Shown piece after piece: positions 1 through 8,886 of a stretch of 64,000 nucleotides of DNA. Positions within the stretch are counted from its first letter, which is position 1. Every line of letters starts with the position of its first letter. The translations under genes and the position numbers were made by a program. This stretch comes from an uncultured Gammaproteobacteria bacterium (GTDB taxonomy: Bacteria > Pseudomonadota > Gammaproteobacteria > PS1 > Pseudothioglobaceae). The DNA is taken from contig CACLHR010000005.1 of the NCBI GenBank assembly GCA_902606745.1, forward strand, positions 1 to 64,000, in the 5' to 3' direction. Under the pieces are notes generated by a model. The model did no database searches. It was not told where the DNA came from and was given only the letters and a program-made list of their open reading frames with translations.

Positions 1-1530
1 ATGCTTCAATTCTCCAGCTGGATATGCTTCAGCATGAATGTAGCTTATCTCTTTCAACTTAAGTGCACCTTCCATCGCTATTGCATGCATAGTACCTCTG
101 CCTAAGAATAATGCACTATTTTTTTCCTTAAAACGAGTAGCTAGTTTCTTAATCAAATCTTCTTGTAACAAAGTCTCGTTAATTAGACCTGGTAATCGTT
201 TTAATCCTTCGACAATTATTTTTTCTTTTTGTTTATTTATAGTTTTTTTGCTAGCCCCTATACAACAAGTTAGTAGTGCTAATGCAACCAGTTGGGTGGT
301 AAAGGCTTTTGTGCTAGCAACGCCAATTTCAGGTCCTGCATGTGTTAAAAATACAAGATCAGAATTTCTTGTAATGCTTGATTCGGCACAATTACAAATA
401 CAAAGTGTAGTAATTGTATTATTTATTTTTTTGGCGGCTTTAAGGGCTTCCAGTGTATCTGCCGTTTCGCCACTTTGAGATATAGTAATGAACAGTGTTC
501 GATCTAAGATGAGTGGGTGACGGTATCGATATTCGCTTGCGACTTCCACATTGCAAGGAATTTTGGCAATATCTTCAAGCCAATATTTTGCTACTAGTCC
601 AGCATTAAAGCTGGTGCCACAAGAAACAATTTGTACTTGTTTAATATTGTTAAAAATATTTCTAGCATTATGCCCAAAAGCCGAAGCAACAACATTATTG
701 TTGGTAATACGAGACTCTAATGTGTCTCTTATAGCCTGTGGTTGCTCAAAGATTTCTTTTTGCATAAAGTGTTTATAATTTCCAAGTCCAACTTCGCCAT
801 ACTTAATCTTTGAGTACTTTATAGGGCGATTAACCTTGATTCCATCTTTATCGTAAATTTTGATTTTTTTTAGTTTCAATTCAGCCACATCACCTTCTTC
901 AAGGAAAATATGTCTTCTTGTGACTGATAAAAGTGCCATTTGGTCAGAGGCAATATAGTTACCATGATTTCCAATCCCTATAATGAGTGGCGAACCTTTA
1001 CGGGTGGCAACAATTGTATTTGGATATTTAGGTGACATAATCCCTAGTCCATAAGCACCATCGAATGTATTTATGGCTTTTTGTACTGACTGAAGTAAAG
1101 TATTGCTAGATTGCATTGCAAATTCAACAGCATGAGCAACAACTTCGGCATCAGTATCGGAAGTAAATTTGTAGCCCTGCTTTATCTGAATTTCCTTAAG
1201 TTTCAGATAATTTTCAATAATTCCGTTATGAACTATAGCAACATTTTTTTTTGAAATATGTGGATGTGCGTTGCGGTTAGATGGCTCACCATGAGTCGCC
1301 CAACGAGTGTGTGCAATGCCAATACTTCCAACAATTTTATCTTTCCTAATGTTTAAGTTTTTCTCAAGATTACTCACTTTACCGACTGACCTTGCGCGAT
1401 GTAAAAAATTATTTTTTGATAAAACGACAAGTCCTGAAGAATCGTAACCACGATACTCTAGTCGCTTCAAACCATCAAGCAATAAAGGAGTGATATTATT
1501 ATTTGTGATACCGCCAATAATTCCACACAT
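1..1530 (-). CDS. glmS: Glucosamine-fructose-6-phosphate aminotransferase (isomerizing), 3' end outside window
   Basis: The reverse strand reads MCGIIGGIT from an ATG at 1530-1528, and 510 codons are open to the window edge. The family is about 600 residues, so roughly the last 90 are missing. The enzyme makes glucosamine-6-phosphate from fructose-6-phosphate and glutamine, the first step to UDP-GlcNAc for peptidoglycan and LPS. Cys2 after the start Met is the Ntn-type glutaminase nucleophile; HTRWATHG and the glutaminase fold follow. Two SIS sugar-isomerase domains come next (SCGTSFNAG and ISQSGETADT), and the visible end AEAYPAGELKH is a conserved GlmS signature. It is divergently transcribed from the PHP gene. 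Identification is very secure; the true C-terminus is not visible. Confidence 0.97.
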   Translation of the reverse strand, partial: MCGIIGGITNNNITPLLLDGLKRLEYRGYDSSGLVVLSKNNFLHRARSVGKVSNLEKNLNIRKDKIVGSIGIAHTRWATHGEPSNRNAHPHISKKNVAIVHNGIIENYLKLKEIQIKQGYKFTSDTDAEVVAHAVEFAMQSSNTLLQSVQKAINTFDGAYGLGIMSPKYPNTIVATRKGSPLIIGIGNHGNYIASDQMALLSVTRRHIFLEEGDVAELKLKKIKIYDKDGIKVNRPIKYSKIKYGEVGLGNYKHFMQKEIFEQPQAIRDTLESRITNNNVVASAFGHNARNIFNNIKQVQIVSCGTSFNAGLVAKYWLEDIAKIPCNVEVASEYRYRHPLILDRTLFITISQSGETADTLEALKAAKKINNTITTLCICNCAESSITRNSDLVFLTHAGPEIGVASTKAFTTQLVALALLTCCIGASKKTINKQKEKIIVEGLKRLPGLINETLLQEDLIKKLATRFKEKNSALFLGRGTMHAIAMEGALKLKEISYIHAEAYPAGELKH

Positions 1531-1556
1531 AATGAAAATATATATTAATTGGTTAG

Positions 1557-1583
1557 ATTATAGAGAGTATCTTGCATTGTCTT
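1557..1583 (-). promoter_or_regulatory. Candidate sigma-70 promoter for glmS
   Basis: On the reverse strand a perfect TATAAT (1557-1562) lies about 27 bases upstream of the glmS ATG. A weak -35 match (AAGACA, 1578-1583) lies 15 bases further up. The -10 is convincing and the -35 is poor, so this is a tentative call. Confidence 0.35.
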
Positions 1584-1642
1584 TATTTAATCTCTTTCAA
1601 TCATGAGTTTTAGTGGAAATAATGACAAATTAAGTTTTAGAT

Positions 1643-1648
1643 TATAAT
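1643..1648 (+). promoter_or_regulatory. Candidate -10 box for the PHP-domain gene
   Basis: TATAAT ends only 9 bases before the ATG at 1658, so transcription would begin within a few bases of the start codon. No Shine-Dalgarno sequence precedes that ATG. The arrangement suggests a leaderless or nearly leaderless mRNA. No good -35 box is present. Confidence 0.35.
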
Positions 1649-1657
1649 GTTCAGATC

Positions 1658-2488
1658 ATGAAAGTAGATCTTCATAATCATTCCTATTATTCAGATGGTG
1701 TTTTCTCGCCCAGTGAAGTAGTTAGATTTTCTGAAGAAGCAGATTGTGATTTGTTTGCATTGACTGATCACGATACAACTGAAGGATTTGTTGAGGCTCA
1801 AAAAACAGCAGATGAGTTATCAGTTAAACTAGTTTCAGGCGTCGAAATATCCGCATTTTGGAGAAATATGACTATCCATATTGTTGGCTTAGGTGTAGAT
1901 GTTGATAATGACATTTTGCAAGATGGTCTAGTTCACAATCAACAACTTCGAAAGGAAAGAGCTAAAAAAATATCACTCGGACTTTGGCGTGCAGGTATCA
2001 AAGATGCTTTAGAGAAAACTCAAGCCCTTAGTAAAACCGATATGTTAACCCGAACTCATTTTGCACAAATGTTAATTCGAGAAGGTCATTGTAAAGATAT
2101 GAAATCAGTATTTAGACGCTACTTGACAGGAAAAAAACCAGGAGGTGTTCGGGTGGAATGGAAAAATATAGATGAAGTAGTTGGTTGGATTCATGCTGCA
2201 GGTGGTCAAGCCATACTAGCACACCCCTTTCGTTACAAAATGACTCAGACCAAAATAAAAAATATGTTAATCGACTTTAAAGAGGTTTTGGGAGACGGTG
2301 TCGAAGTAGTTACTGCTACAAGCACTGATGAGGAAATTAGTTTAAGTAACCAGTGGGCGGAGGAAAATGAATTGTTTTCATCATGCGGGTCGGATTTTCA
2401 TGGTTGGCCAAACCAGAGAATTCAAATTGGGTGCTTAAAGGACTTACCTAATGATGATAATGCTATCTGGAAGTATTTACCTTGTTAA
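1658..2488 (+). CDS. rnm: PHP-domain phosphoesterase / 5'-3' exoribonuclease (YciV/RNase AM type)
   Basis: 276 residues of PHP (polymerase and histidinol phosphatase) fold. The N-terminal metal motif is DLHNHSYYSDG, followed by TDHDT, an ILAHPFRY segment near residue 190 and a final SDFHGW. These histidines and aspartates bind the catalytic metal cluster. E. coli YciV (RNase AM, earlier TrpH) hydrolyses 3',5'-nucleoside bisphosphates and trims RNA 5' ends. The downstream yciO overlaps by 7 bases, and the rnm-yciO neighbourhood is the same as in enterobacteria, which supports the assignment. The exact substrate in this organism cannot be read from sequence. Confidence 0.88.
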   Translation: MKVDLHNHSYYSDGVFSPSEVVRFSEEADCDLFALTDHDTTEGFVEAQKTADELSVKLVSGVEISAFWRNMTIHIVGLGVDVDNDILQDGLVHNQQLRKERAKKISLGLWRAGIKDALEKTQALSKTDMLTRTHFAQMLIREGHCKDMKSVFRRYLTGKKPGGVRVEWKNIDEVVGWIHAAGGQAILAHPFRYKMTQTKIKNMLIDFKEVLGDGVEVVTATSTDEEISLSNQWAEENELFSSCGSDFHGWPNQRIQIGCLKDLPNDDNAIWKYLPC

Positions 2489-3096
2489 ACGTAATTAGAA
2501 TTCATTCTGAAAACCCTCAACAACGTCTAATAAAACAGGTTGTTGAAGTATTAGAGAAGGGGAGGGTTATTGCCTATCCTACAGACTCAGGTTATGCTTT
2601 AGGTTGCACTCTAGGTAAAAAGAGAGCCATGGAAAAGATTAGAATTATACGAAAGTTGAGTAAACATCACCACTTCACACTAATGCTAAAGGACTTATCA
2701 CATGTTGGAGAATATGCAAAATTTAATAACTCTGCATTTCGTTTGATGAAAAAAATACTGCCAGGAGCTTATACATTTATATTAGAAGGGACAAGAGAAA
2801 TACCAAATCGTTTATTGCATGAAAAAAGAAAAACCATAGGAATAAGAATCTCTAATCATCCAATAGTAAGAGCTATACTTGATGAATTATCAGAACCAAT
2901 GATGAGTGTGTCTTTAGTTGTAAAAGGATATGAATTTTATAACTATAATGATATACAAGCTGTGCTTAATAACTCTATCTCTCTAGTTATAGATGCAGGC
3001 CATTGTCCTCCTAAACCAACCACAGTGATTGATTTATCTGGTGATGAGATACTAATCCTAAGAAAAGGAGCAGGAAATATTGATTTGATCAATTAA
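2482..3096 (+). CDS. yciO: Sua5/YciO/YrdC family protein, YciO subgroup
   Basis: 204 residues starting at TTG 2482, overlapping the previous stop codon, which suggests translational coupling. The sequence tracks E. coli YciO closely: IHSENPQQRLI near the start, then AYPTDSGYALGC, FTLMLKDLS and LLHEKRKTIGIR, and KPTTVIDLS near the end. The fold binds ATP and threonine/bicarbonate in the YrdC/Sua5 enzymes that make threonylcarbamoyl-AMP for tRNA t6A. YciO is a paralogue whose physiological role is less clear. The alternative of a true TsaC is less likely because of the operon context and YciO-like sequence. Confidence 0.88.
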   Translation: MLNVIRIHSENPQQRLIKQVVEVLEKGRVIAYPTDSGYALGCTLGKKRAMEKIRIIRKLSKHHHFTLMLKDLSHVGEYAKFNNSAFRLMKKILPGAYTFILEGTREIPNRLLHEKRKTIGIRISNHPIVRAILDELSEPMMSVSLVVKGYEFYNYNDIQAVLNNSISLVIDAGHCPPKPTTVIDLSGDEILILRKGAGNIDLIN

Positions 3097-3110
3097 TTCT
3101 ATTTGATATT

Positions 3111-3139
3111 ATCATGTAATTACAATATAATTACATGAT
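3111..3139. promoter_or_regulatory. Perfect 12-bp inverted repeat upstream of mazE, candidate operator
   Basis: ATCATGTAATTA (3111-3122) and its exact reverse complement TAATTACATGAT (3128-3139) are separated by 5 bases. The centre lies about 36 bases before the mazE start. MazE/MazEF complexes usually repress their own operon by binding palindromes at the promoter, so an operator is the likeliest role. A terminator for yciO is possible, but no T-tract follows. Confidence 0.6.
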
Positions 3140-3160
3140 TTAAATAATTGTTTCTTATCA

Positions 3161-3370
3161 ATGGCTCAGATTATTAAAATAGGTAATTCACAGGGTATCA
3201 GAATTCCTAAACCAATCGTTTCAATTGCTAATCTTGAAAATAAAGAATTGCATTTTATTGTTTTAAAAGAAGGTTTGTTAATAACTCCAGAAAAAAAATC
3301 TAGAATTGGATGGCAAATTAACAAAGAGAAAATAAAACCAAGGGTAACCTGGGAGTGGTGGAAGAATTAA
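3161..3370 (+). CDS. mazE: MazE/AbrB-like antitoxin
   Basis: 69 residues with an N-terminal SpoVT/AbrB swapped-hairpin DNA-binding domain: MAQIIKIGNSQGIRIPKPIV matches the MazE pattern of an IxKxGNSxGIRIP core. The C-terminal tail (about residues 45-69, rich in Lys and Trp) would be the flexible part that wraps and blocks the toxin. Its stop codon overlaps the toxin's ATG by one base (TAATG), typical of coupled toxin-antitoxin pairs. The upstream palindrome is the probable autoregulatory site. Some family members act as plain regulators, but the adjacent MazF makes the antitoxin role secure. Confidence 0.88.
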   Translation: MAQIIKIGNSQGIRIPKPIVSIANLENKELHFIVLKEGLLITPEKKSRIGWQINKEKIKPRVTWEWWKN

Positions 3371-3684
3371 TGAAGCGTTTTGATGTTTGGTTGGTAATGA
3401 AAAATCCTGAAAAAGGCCGGGTGGTTGATAATTTGGGATTATGTACTATTGTCACGCCGGATGAGTTGATAGAATTGCCAAATCTCTTAGTTGCACCAAT
3501 GACGACAGAGAGCGAAAGTCTTGCATCCAGGGTTGAGTGTCGTTTTGATAATTCTTTAGGTTATATTATGGTTGACCAGCTTAGAACAATTGATAAATTT
3601 TGCTTTATAAAAAAGTTAGGTGAACTGGAATCAGATATTCAGGTCAAGTTGTGTGATTGCCTACTAGAGTTCTTTGCGCTGTAA
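3370..3684 (+). CDS. mazF: MazF/PemK-type endoribonuclease toxin
   Basis: The ATG at 3370 gives MKRFDVWLV, the standard MazF opening; a GTG at 3355 would only add five residues inside mazE. 104 residues follow the MazF plan: a short loop, a TIVTPDEL strand, LLVAPMTTES, and a C-terminal GYIMVDQLRTIDK(x)CFIKKLGEL block. MazF toxins cut mRNA at short motifs and slow growth when the antitoxin decays. The usual Arg-Pro just before the first core strand reads Leu-Gly-Leu-Cys here, so activity could be altered. The gene is intact and coupled to mazE. Confidence 0.85.
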   Translation: MKRFDVWLVMKNPEKGRVVDNLGLCTIVTPDELIELPNLLVAPMTTESESLASRVECRFDNSLGYIMVDQLRTIDKFCFIKKLGELESDIQVKLCDCLLEFFAL

Positions 3685-3730
3685 ATGACGTATGAGTATA
3701 ATTAGCTTCTTTCGTTAAATTGACTTAGTT

Positions 3731-6331
3731 ATGAAAACTGATGAAATAAGACAAAATTTTTTAAAGTATTTTGAAAGTAAAGGCCATAAAATTGAGCCGA
3801 GTGCTTCTTTAGTTCCTCATAATGACAATACCTTATTGTTTGTTAACTCTGGAATGGTTCAATTCAAAGATGTATTTACGGGAACCACTAAAAGCCGTTA
3901 CAAACGTGCTGTAACTTCTCAAAGATGTGTTAGAGCAGGTGGTAAGCATAACGATCTTGAAAATGTTGGATACACAGCCCGTCATCATACGTTTTTTGAA
4001 ATGCTAGGTAATTTTAGTTTTGGTGATTATTTTAAAAGTGATGCGATTCGATTTTGTTGGGATTTCTTAACTGAGGAACTCAGTCTTCCAAGGGAGAAAC
4101 TCTGGGTCAGCGTGTTTGAAGATGATGACGAGGCAGCTGATATATGGATCAATGAGATTGGCTTTCCATCAGATCGAATTTCACGTTGTGGTGCAAAAGA
4201 TAATTTCTGGCAAATGGCTGATACTGGACCTTGTGGACCTTGTAGTGAGATTTTTTATGATCATGGTGAACATATTCCTGGAGGACCACCAGGCACTCCA
4301 GAAGAAGACGGTGATAGGTTTATTGAGATTTGGAACTTGGTTTTTATGCAATTTGATCGTCAACAGGATGGTACTTTGGTCCCCCTAAAGTCAACTGGTG
4401 TTGATACAGGTATGGGTCTAGAACGCCTAGCTGCAGTTTTACAAAACGAAAACAACAATTATGATATTGATACTTTCAAGCAACTCACTAATGCAATTGT
4501 TAAGTTAATACCTAAAGTAGCCCAAATAAAAGATGATAACTCTTCTGTTAGGGTCATTGCTGATCATATTCGTTCAACCGCATTTATGATTGTTGATGGA
4601 ATAACTCCCGATAATGAAGGTCGTGGTTATGTGCTTCGAAGAATTATTCGAAGAGCAATTCGTCACGGCCATAAGTTAGGCATTGAAGATATTTTCTTTT
4701 ATAAACTGGTGCCACTTCTGGCTAAGCAATATGAAAAAGCCTTTCCAGAATTAATGGAAAATCTTTCTAACGTTAAGAAAGTGTTGAAAAAGGAAGAGGA
4801 GCGTTTTATTAAAACACTAGATCTAGGTATGAGTATCCTAGAGACAGCAATTAATCAATTAAAGACTAAAGATATAGATGGTGAAATAGCTTTTAAACTT
4901 TATGACACTTATGGCTTTCCTGTAGACTTAACAGCCGATGTTGCTAGAGAACGTGGGCTCACAGTGGATATGGAAGGCTTTGAAATTAAAATGAAACAGC
5001 AAAAAGATCGTGCACGTAAAGCGGGTGATTTTGATGATAAGAAATCTGCAGTTGTTATTGATGATGCAACAAAATTTTTGGGTTATGAGTTGTTTGATAA
5101 TACTGCTAAAGTTAGCGCGATTATTAAAGATAAGCAATTAGTAAACTCAATAAGTGAGGGTGATGAAGCTATTGTAATTTTAGATCAAAGTAGTTTTTAT
5201 GCTGAGTCTGGTGGACAGACCGGTGATAGTGGCTTATTGTTAAAAAAAGGGTCAAAATTTGAGGTTAATGATACTCAAAGACAAGCTTCCAATGCTTTCG
5301 AGCACTATGGTTGTCTAGTGAGTGGCTCCCTAAAGGTTGGCAATAAAGTTGAAGCAAAAATTGACCAACAAAGACGTAAAAATATTATGAATAATCACTC
5401 TGCAACTCACTTGTTACACGAGGCATTGATACAAATATTGGGTGATACAGTTCAACAAAAAGGTTCTTTGGTAGAGGCTGATAAGTTACGTCTTGACTTT
5501 TCTCATGATGAACTTGTCTCTACAGCTGAATTGGATAAAGTTGAGGCAATAGTGAATACACAAATTTTAGGTAACTCAGAAGTCAAAACTGAAGAGACTG
5601 ACATTGAAACAGCTATGAAGAAAGGTGCAATGGCTCTTTTTGGTGAAAAATATGGTAACTCTGTTCGTGTCCTTACAATGGGTAATGATAACTTTTCGGT
5701 TGAACTTTGTGGTGGTACCCATGTTAAAAGATTAGGGGACATTGGTCGTTTTAAAATTATCTCTGAAAGTAGTATCGCTGCAGGAATTAGAAGAATTGAG
5801 GCAATAACAGGAATTGACGCTTATCAGTTGGACAAACAAACAGAGGTTAGTCTTAATCAAATTGCTAATCTAACTAAATCAAGTGATATTGATCAAACGG
5901 TTAAAAAGGTAACACAGTTACTTAAAAATCAAAAAAATCTCGAGAAGCAAATTGCAGCCTTCCAAAAACAATTGGCAACTGGTCAGGGTGACGACTTAAC
6001 AAGCAAAGTAATTGAGGTAAAAGGCATCAATATACTTGCTACTGAAGTTTTTGACGTTGGCGCTAAAGATCTTCGAGTTTTAGTCGATAAATTAAAAGAT
6101 AAATTAGGCTCAGCTGTTGTAGTTTTGGCTATTGTTTCTGGAAAAAAAGTGTCACTAGTGGTTGGCGTTACTAAAGACCTTACAGACAAATATCAAGCCG
6201 GTAATATTTTGAATCACATAACCACTCAAATTGGTGGCAAAGGTGGTGGACGTGCTGACATGGCTCAAGGTGCTGGCACAGAGCCAGAGAAACTCACTAA
6301 AGCTTTGGATTCTGTTAAAGATATAATTTGA
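3731..6331 (+). CDS. alaS: Alanyl-tRNA synthetase
   Basis: 866 residues, full length for the family. The class II catalytic core starts with RQNFLKYFESKGH and contains the conserved FVNSGMVQFKD segment and GxDTGMGLERL near 230. The tRNA-binding helical region follows. The editing domain shows the zinc ligands HSATHLLH (near 556) and CGGTH (near 660), which remove mischarged Ser/Gly. The C-terminal oligomerisation domain ends in GGKGGGRADMAQGAG. A TATAAT at 3697-3702 is a plausible -10 about 28 bases upstream. The stop overlaps a TTG of the next gene, but that gene more likely starts at 6343. Confidence 0.97.
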   Translation: MKTDEIRQNFLKYFESKGHKIEPSASLVPHNDNTLLFVNSGMVQFKDVFTGTTKSRYKRAVTSQRCVRAGGKHNDLENVGYTARHHTFFEMLGNFSFGDYFKSDAIRFCWDFLTEELSLPREKLWVSVFEDDDEAADIWINEIGFPSDRISRCGAKDNFWQMADTGPCGPCSEIFYDHGEHIPGGPPGTPEEDGDRFIEIWNLVFMQFDRQQDGTLVPLKSTGVDTGMGLERLAAVLQNENNNYDIDTFKQLTNAIVKLIPKVAQIKDDNSSVRVIADHIRSTAFMIVDGITPDNEGRGYVLRRIIRRAIRHGHKLGIEDIFFYKLVPLLAKQYEKAFPELMENLSNVKKVLKKEEERFIKTLDLGMSILETAINQLKTKDIDGEIAFKLYDTYGFPVDLTADVARERGLTVDMEGFEIKMKQQKDRARKAGDFDDKKSAVVIDDATKFLGYELFDNTAKVSAIIKDKQLVNSISEGDEAIVILDQSSFYAESGGQTGDSGLLLKKGSKFEVNDTQRQASNAFEHYGCLVSGSLKVGNKVEAKIDQQRRKNIMNNHSATHLLHEALIQILGDTVQQKGSLVEADKLRLDFSHDELVSTAELDKVEAIVNTQILGNSEVKTEETDIETAMKKGAMALFGEKYGNSVRVLTMGNDNFSVELCGGTHVKRLGDIGRFKIISESSIAAGIRRIEAITGIDAYQLDKQTEVSLNQIANLTKSSDIDQTVKKVTQLLKNQKNLEKQIAAFQKQLATGQGDDLTSKVIEVKGINILATEVFDVGAKDLRVLVDKLKDKLGSAVVVLAIVSGKKVSLVVGVTKDLTDKYQAGNILNHITTQIGGKGGGRADMAQGAGTEPEKLTKALDSVKDII

Positions 6332-6342
6332 GTTCGATTCTA

Positions 6343-7389
6343 ATGAAAAAAAAACCTATTAAAGCAGTTTCACTCATTTCTGGCGGTCTTGATTCATTGC
6401 TCAGTACTAAATTAATAATAAATCAGGGTGTTCATGTTGAGGGTATTAATTTTTTTACAGGTTTTTGTGTAGAGGGCCATACTCACGCAATACGTAAGCA
6501 GAAAAATGATAAACCAAAGCGAAACAATGCACTATGGGTAGCTGAGCAGCTAGGTGTTAAGCTTCATATTATTGATGTGATTGAAGAGTATCGTGATGTA
6601 CTGCTGAACCCAAAACACGGTTATGGAAAAAACATGAATCCATGCCTAGACTGTAAAGGCTTCATGGTTAAAAAAGCCAAAGAATGGATGTTAACTAACG
6701 ATTTTGATTTTATTATTACAGGGGAAGTGATGGGCCAGAGACCGATGTCACAACGCAAAGATACAATGCCTATAGTGCAAAAAGAATCTGGTGCTGATGA
6801 TTTATTGTTACGTCCTTTGAGTGCACAACTACTACCTCCAACAAAACCTGAAATTGAAGGGTGGGTTGATCGTGAGAAACTATTAAATTATTCTGGAAGA
6901 AGTAGAAAGCCTCAAATGAGCTTGGCAAAGAAATTTGGTTTTGATGATTACGCAACTCCAGCTGGTGGCTGTTGTTTTCTTACCGATAAGCAGTATTCAA
7001 ATAAATTGGTTGATATGTGGGAGGCTCGAGGCTCTCGTGAGTATGAATTGGATGATTTAATGATGCTCAAAGTAGGAAGGCATATTCGACCTAATCAACG
7101 ATATAAAATGATTATCGCTCGTGAAGAGGGTGAGGTAAATTTTTTGGAAGGTTATCGTAATCAATATACTAATTTATATCCAACGAGCTGCAACGGCCCC
7201 TTGGCGATTATTGATGGCAAACCAAATCAAAAAGATTTAAAGACAGCAGCTAAAATATTAGCAAGGTACTCTCAAGGGAGAGAGACAGAAAATGTTGATG
7301 TTGAAGTGCGACTAGATTCTGGTCTTAAGCAACAATTCAGTGTGAAACCTTTTTTGGTTGAGGACATATCTAAGGACTGGATGGTTTGA
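6343..7389 (+). CDS. PP-loop ATPase, MnmA/ThiI-like putative tRNA sulfurtransferase
   Basis: 348 residues from the ATG at 6343; an upstream TTG at 6328 overlaps the alaS stop. The PP-loop SGGLDSLLS near residue 15 marks an ATP-pyrophosphatase that adenylates a substrate, as in tRNA thiolation enzymes. NPCLDCKG (near residue 99) and the later GGCCFLTD provide cysteines that could carry sulfur or bind metal. Proteins of this layout are often labelled thiouridylase or tRNA methyltransferase, but without experimental proof in the cases I know. It is not canonical MnmA or ThiI (no THUMP domain). It converges with the small thiS gene 32 bases away, which fits sulfur-transfer chemistry, but the link is only positional. 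Confidence 0.7.
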   Translation: MKKKPIKAVSLISGGLDSLLSTKLIINQGVHVEGINFFTGFCVEGHTHAIRKQKNDKPKRNNALWVAEQLGVKLHIIDVIEEYRDVLLNPKHGYGKNMNPCLDCKGFMVKKAKEWMLTNDFDFIITGEVMGQRPMSQRKDTMPIVQKESGADDLLLRPLSAQLLPPTKPEIEGWVDREKLLNYSGRSRKPQMSLAKKFGFDDYATPAGGCCFLTDKQYSNKLVDMWEARGSREYELDDLMMLKVGRHIRPNQRYKMIIAREEGEVNFLEGYRNQYTNLYPTSCNGPLAIIDGKPNQKDLKTAAKILARYSQGRETENVDVEVRLDSGLKQQFSVKPFLVEDISKDWMV

Positions 7390-7421
7390 TCTTAAAGCAA
7401 AGGTTCTGCTAAATTTTATGG

Positions 7422-7622
7422 CTAACCACCACCAACAGCATTAATTACTTCAACTTTATCATTGTCACTTAATAAAAATGTTGAGTGCTTTGATTTGGGA
7501 ATAATCAACTCGTTTACTTCGAGTGCGATTCGTTGATTTTGAAATCCTAAATAAGAAACAAGGTCTGTAATATTTGAATTAAAAGGGAGTTCTATCCTTT
7601 CACCATTTACATGAATATTCAC
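7422..7622 (-). CDS. thiS: Sulfur carrier protein ThiS
   Basis: 66 residues with a ubiquitin-like beta-grasp pattern: MNIHVNGERIELP at the N-terminus and VEVINAVGGG at the C-terminus. The terminal Gly-Gly is adenylated by ThiF and converted to a thiocarboxylate that donates sulfur to thiazole synthase ThiG. thiG is about 42 kb away in this window (49273-50073) and not adjacent, unlike the common thiSG arrangement. The gene stands alone between the convergent PP-loop gene and the divergent carA. Identification rests on length, start motif and the GG end. Confidence 0.9.
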   Translation of the reverse strand: MNIHVNGERIELPFNSNITDLVSYLGFQNQRIALEVNELIIPKSKHSTFLLSDNDKVEVINAVGGG

Positions 7623-7745
7623 TTTATTTTCATAATAGTTACCTGCATCATAATTATATCACTAGATTCTAAAATTGAAGATAAATAAGAAGCGAACACA
7701 TGGTAAAATTTCCCAAGTTTTTCTTACCGTCCTAGGAGAATTTTT

Positions 7746-8867
7746 TTGCCTCAAAACGCCATACTAGCTCTTGAAGATGGTCAAATTTTCTGGGGCAAGT
7801 CAATAGGTTCTAAAGGTGAAACAGTTGGAGAGGTAGTTTTTAATACTGCCATGACAGGTTATCAAGAAATATTGACAGACCCTTCTTACTCCCAGCAAAT
7901 TGTTGTCCTAACTTATCCCCATATTGGCAATACGGGCATCAATATAGTTGATGAAGAATCTTCTGGAGTTTACGCTGCTGGTTTAATTATTCGAGATTTA
8001 CCAATTTCTCACAGTAATTGGCGTTCTGAGATGAATCTTGCAAAGTACTTGTCGAGTAAAAATATTGTTGCGATTTCGAATATTGATACGAGGGCTTTAA
8101 CACGACATTTGCGTATAAATGGAGCATTAAATGGTTGTATTATAGTTGCGAATAATATTAATTCAGATCAAGCTATTGAAAAAGCAAAAGAATTTTTGGG
8201 TCTGAAAAATATGGATTTAGCGAAGGTTGTGTCTACTACTAAGAGCTATACTTTTAGTCAGGGAAGTTATGATTTAGAGCATTCTGATTTTCGTAAATCG
8301 ACTTCGAAATTTAAGGTAGCTGTCTATGATTATGGAGTGAAGAGAAATATTCTTAGAATGTTGGTTGATAGAGGTTGCGAACTTACTGTATTCAACGCTG
8401 AATCTCCGGCAGAAGAGATTCTAGATATCAATCCAGATGGAATTTTTTTATCTAATGGCCCAGGAGATCCTGAACCTTGTGATTACGCCATTGACAATAT
8501 TAAAAAATTATTGGAAATGGACCTGCCAATTTTTGGTATTTGTTTGGGCCATCAACTCCTATCTCTTGCAAGTGGAGCTAAAACTGAAAAAATGAAATTT
8601 GGTCACCATGGTGCAAATCACCCTGTACAGGATTTAAACTCAAAGAATGTGATGATAACTTCCCAAAATCATGGTTTTACTGTCTCCGAAAAAGACTTTC
8701 CTCAAAATGTTGAAGTAACCCATCGGTCTCTGTTCGATCAAACCATACAAGGTATTAAAATCAACGATAAATCTGCGTTTAGCTTTCAAGGTCATCCCGA
8801 AGCTTCGCCGGGGCCTCATGATATAAGCGTGTTGTTTGATCAATTTATTAATCATATGTCTAAATGA
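7746..8867 (+). CDS. carA: Carbamoyl-phosphate synthase small (glutaminase) subunit
   Basis: 373 residues. The TTG start at 7746 is supported by AGGAG at 7734-7738, seven bases upstream. The N-terminal domain contains [14 protein letters not shown]. The C-terminal class I glutamine amidotransferase shows SNGPGDP, the nucleophile loop FGICLGHQ and the His/Glu pair in [11 protein letters not shown]. It supplies ammonia to CarB for carbamoyl phosphate, feeding pyrimidines and arginine. It is the first gene of a close-packed run to mtnA. No attenuator peptide or clear pyrimidine-box promoter was recognised upstream. Confidence 0.96.
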   Translation: MPQNAILALEDGQIFWGKSIGSKGETVGEVVFNTAMTGYQEILTDPSYSQQIVVLTYPHIGNTGINIVDEESSGVYAAGLIIRDLPISHSNWRSEMNLAKYLSSKNIVAISNIDTRALTRHLRINGALNGCIIVANNINSDQAIEKAKEFLGLKNMDLAKVVSTTKSYTFSQGSYDLEHSDFRKSTSKFKVAVYDYGVKRNILRMLVDRGCELTVFNAESPAEEILDINPDGIFLSNGPGDPEPCDYAIDNIKKLLEMDLPIFGICLGHQLLSLASGAKTEKMKFGHHGANHPVQDLNSKNVMITSQNHGFTVSEKDFPQNVEVTHRSLFDQTIQGIKINDKSAFSFQGHPEASPGPHDISVLFDQFINHMSK

Positions 8868-8886
8868 TAATTTTTTATAGTTAAGC

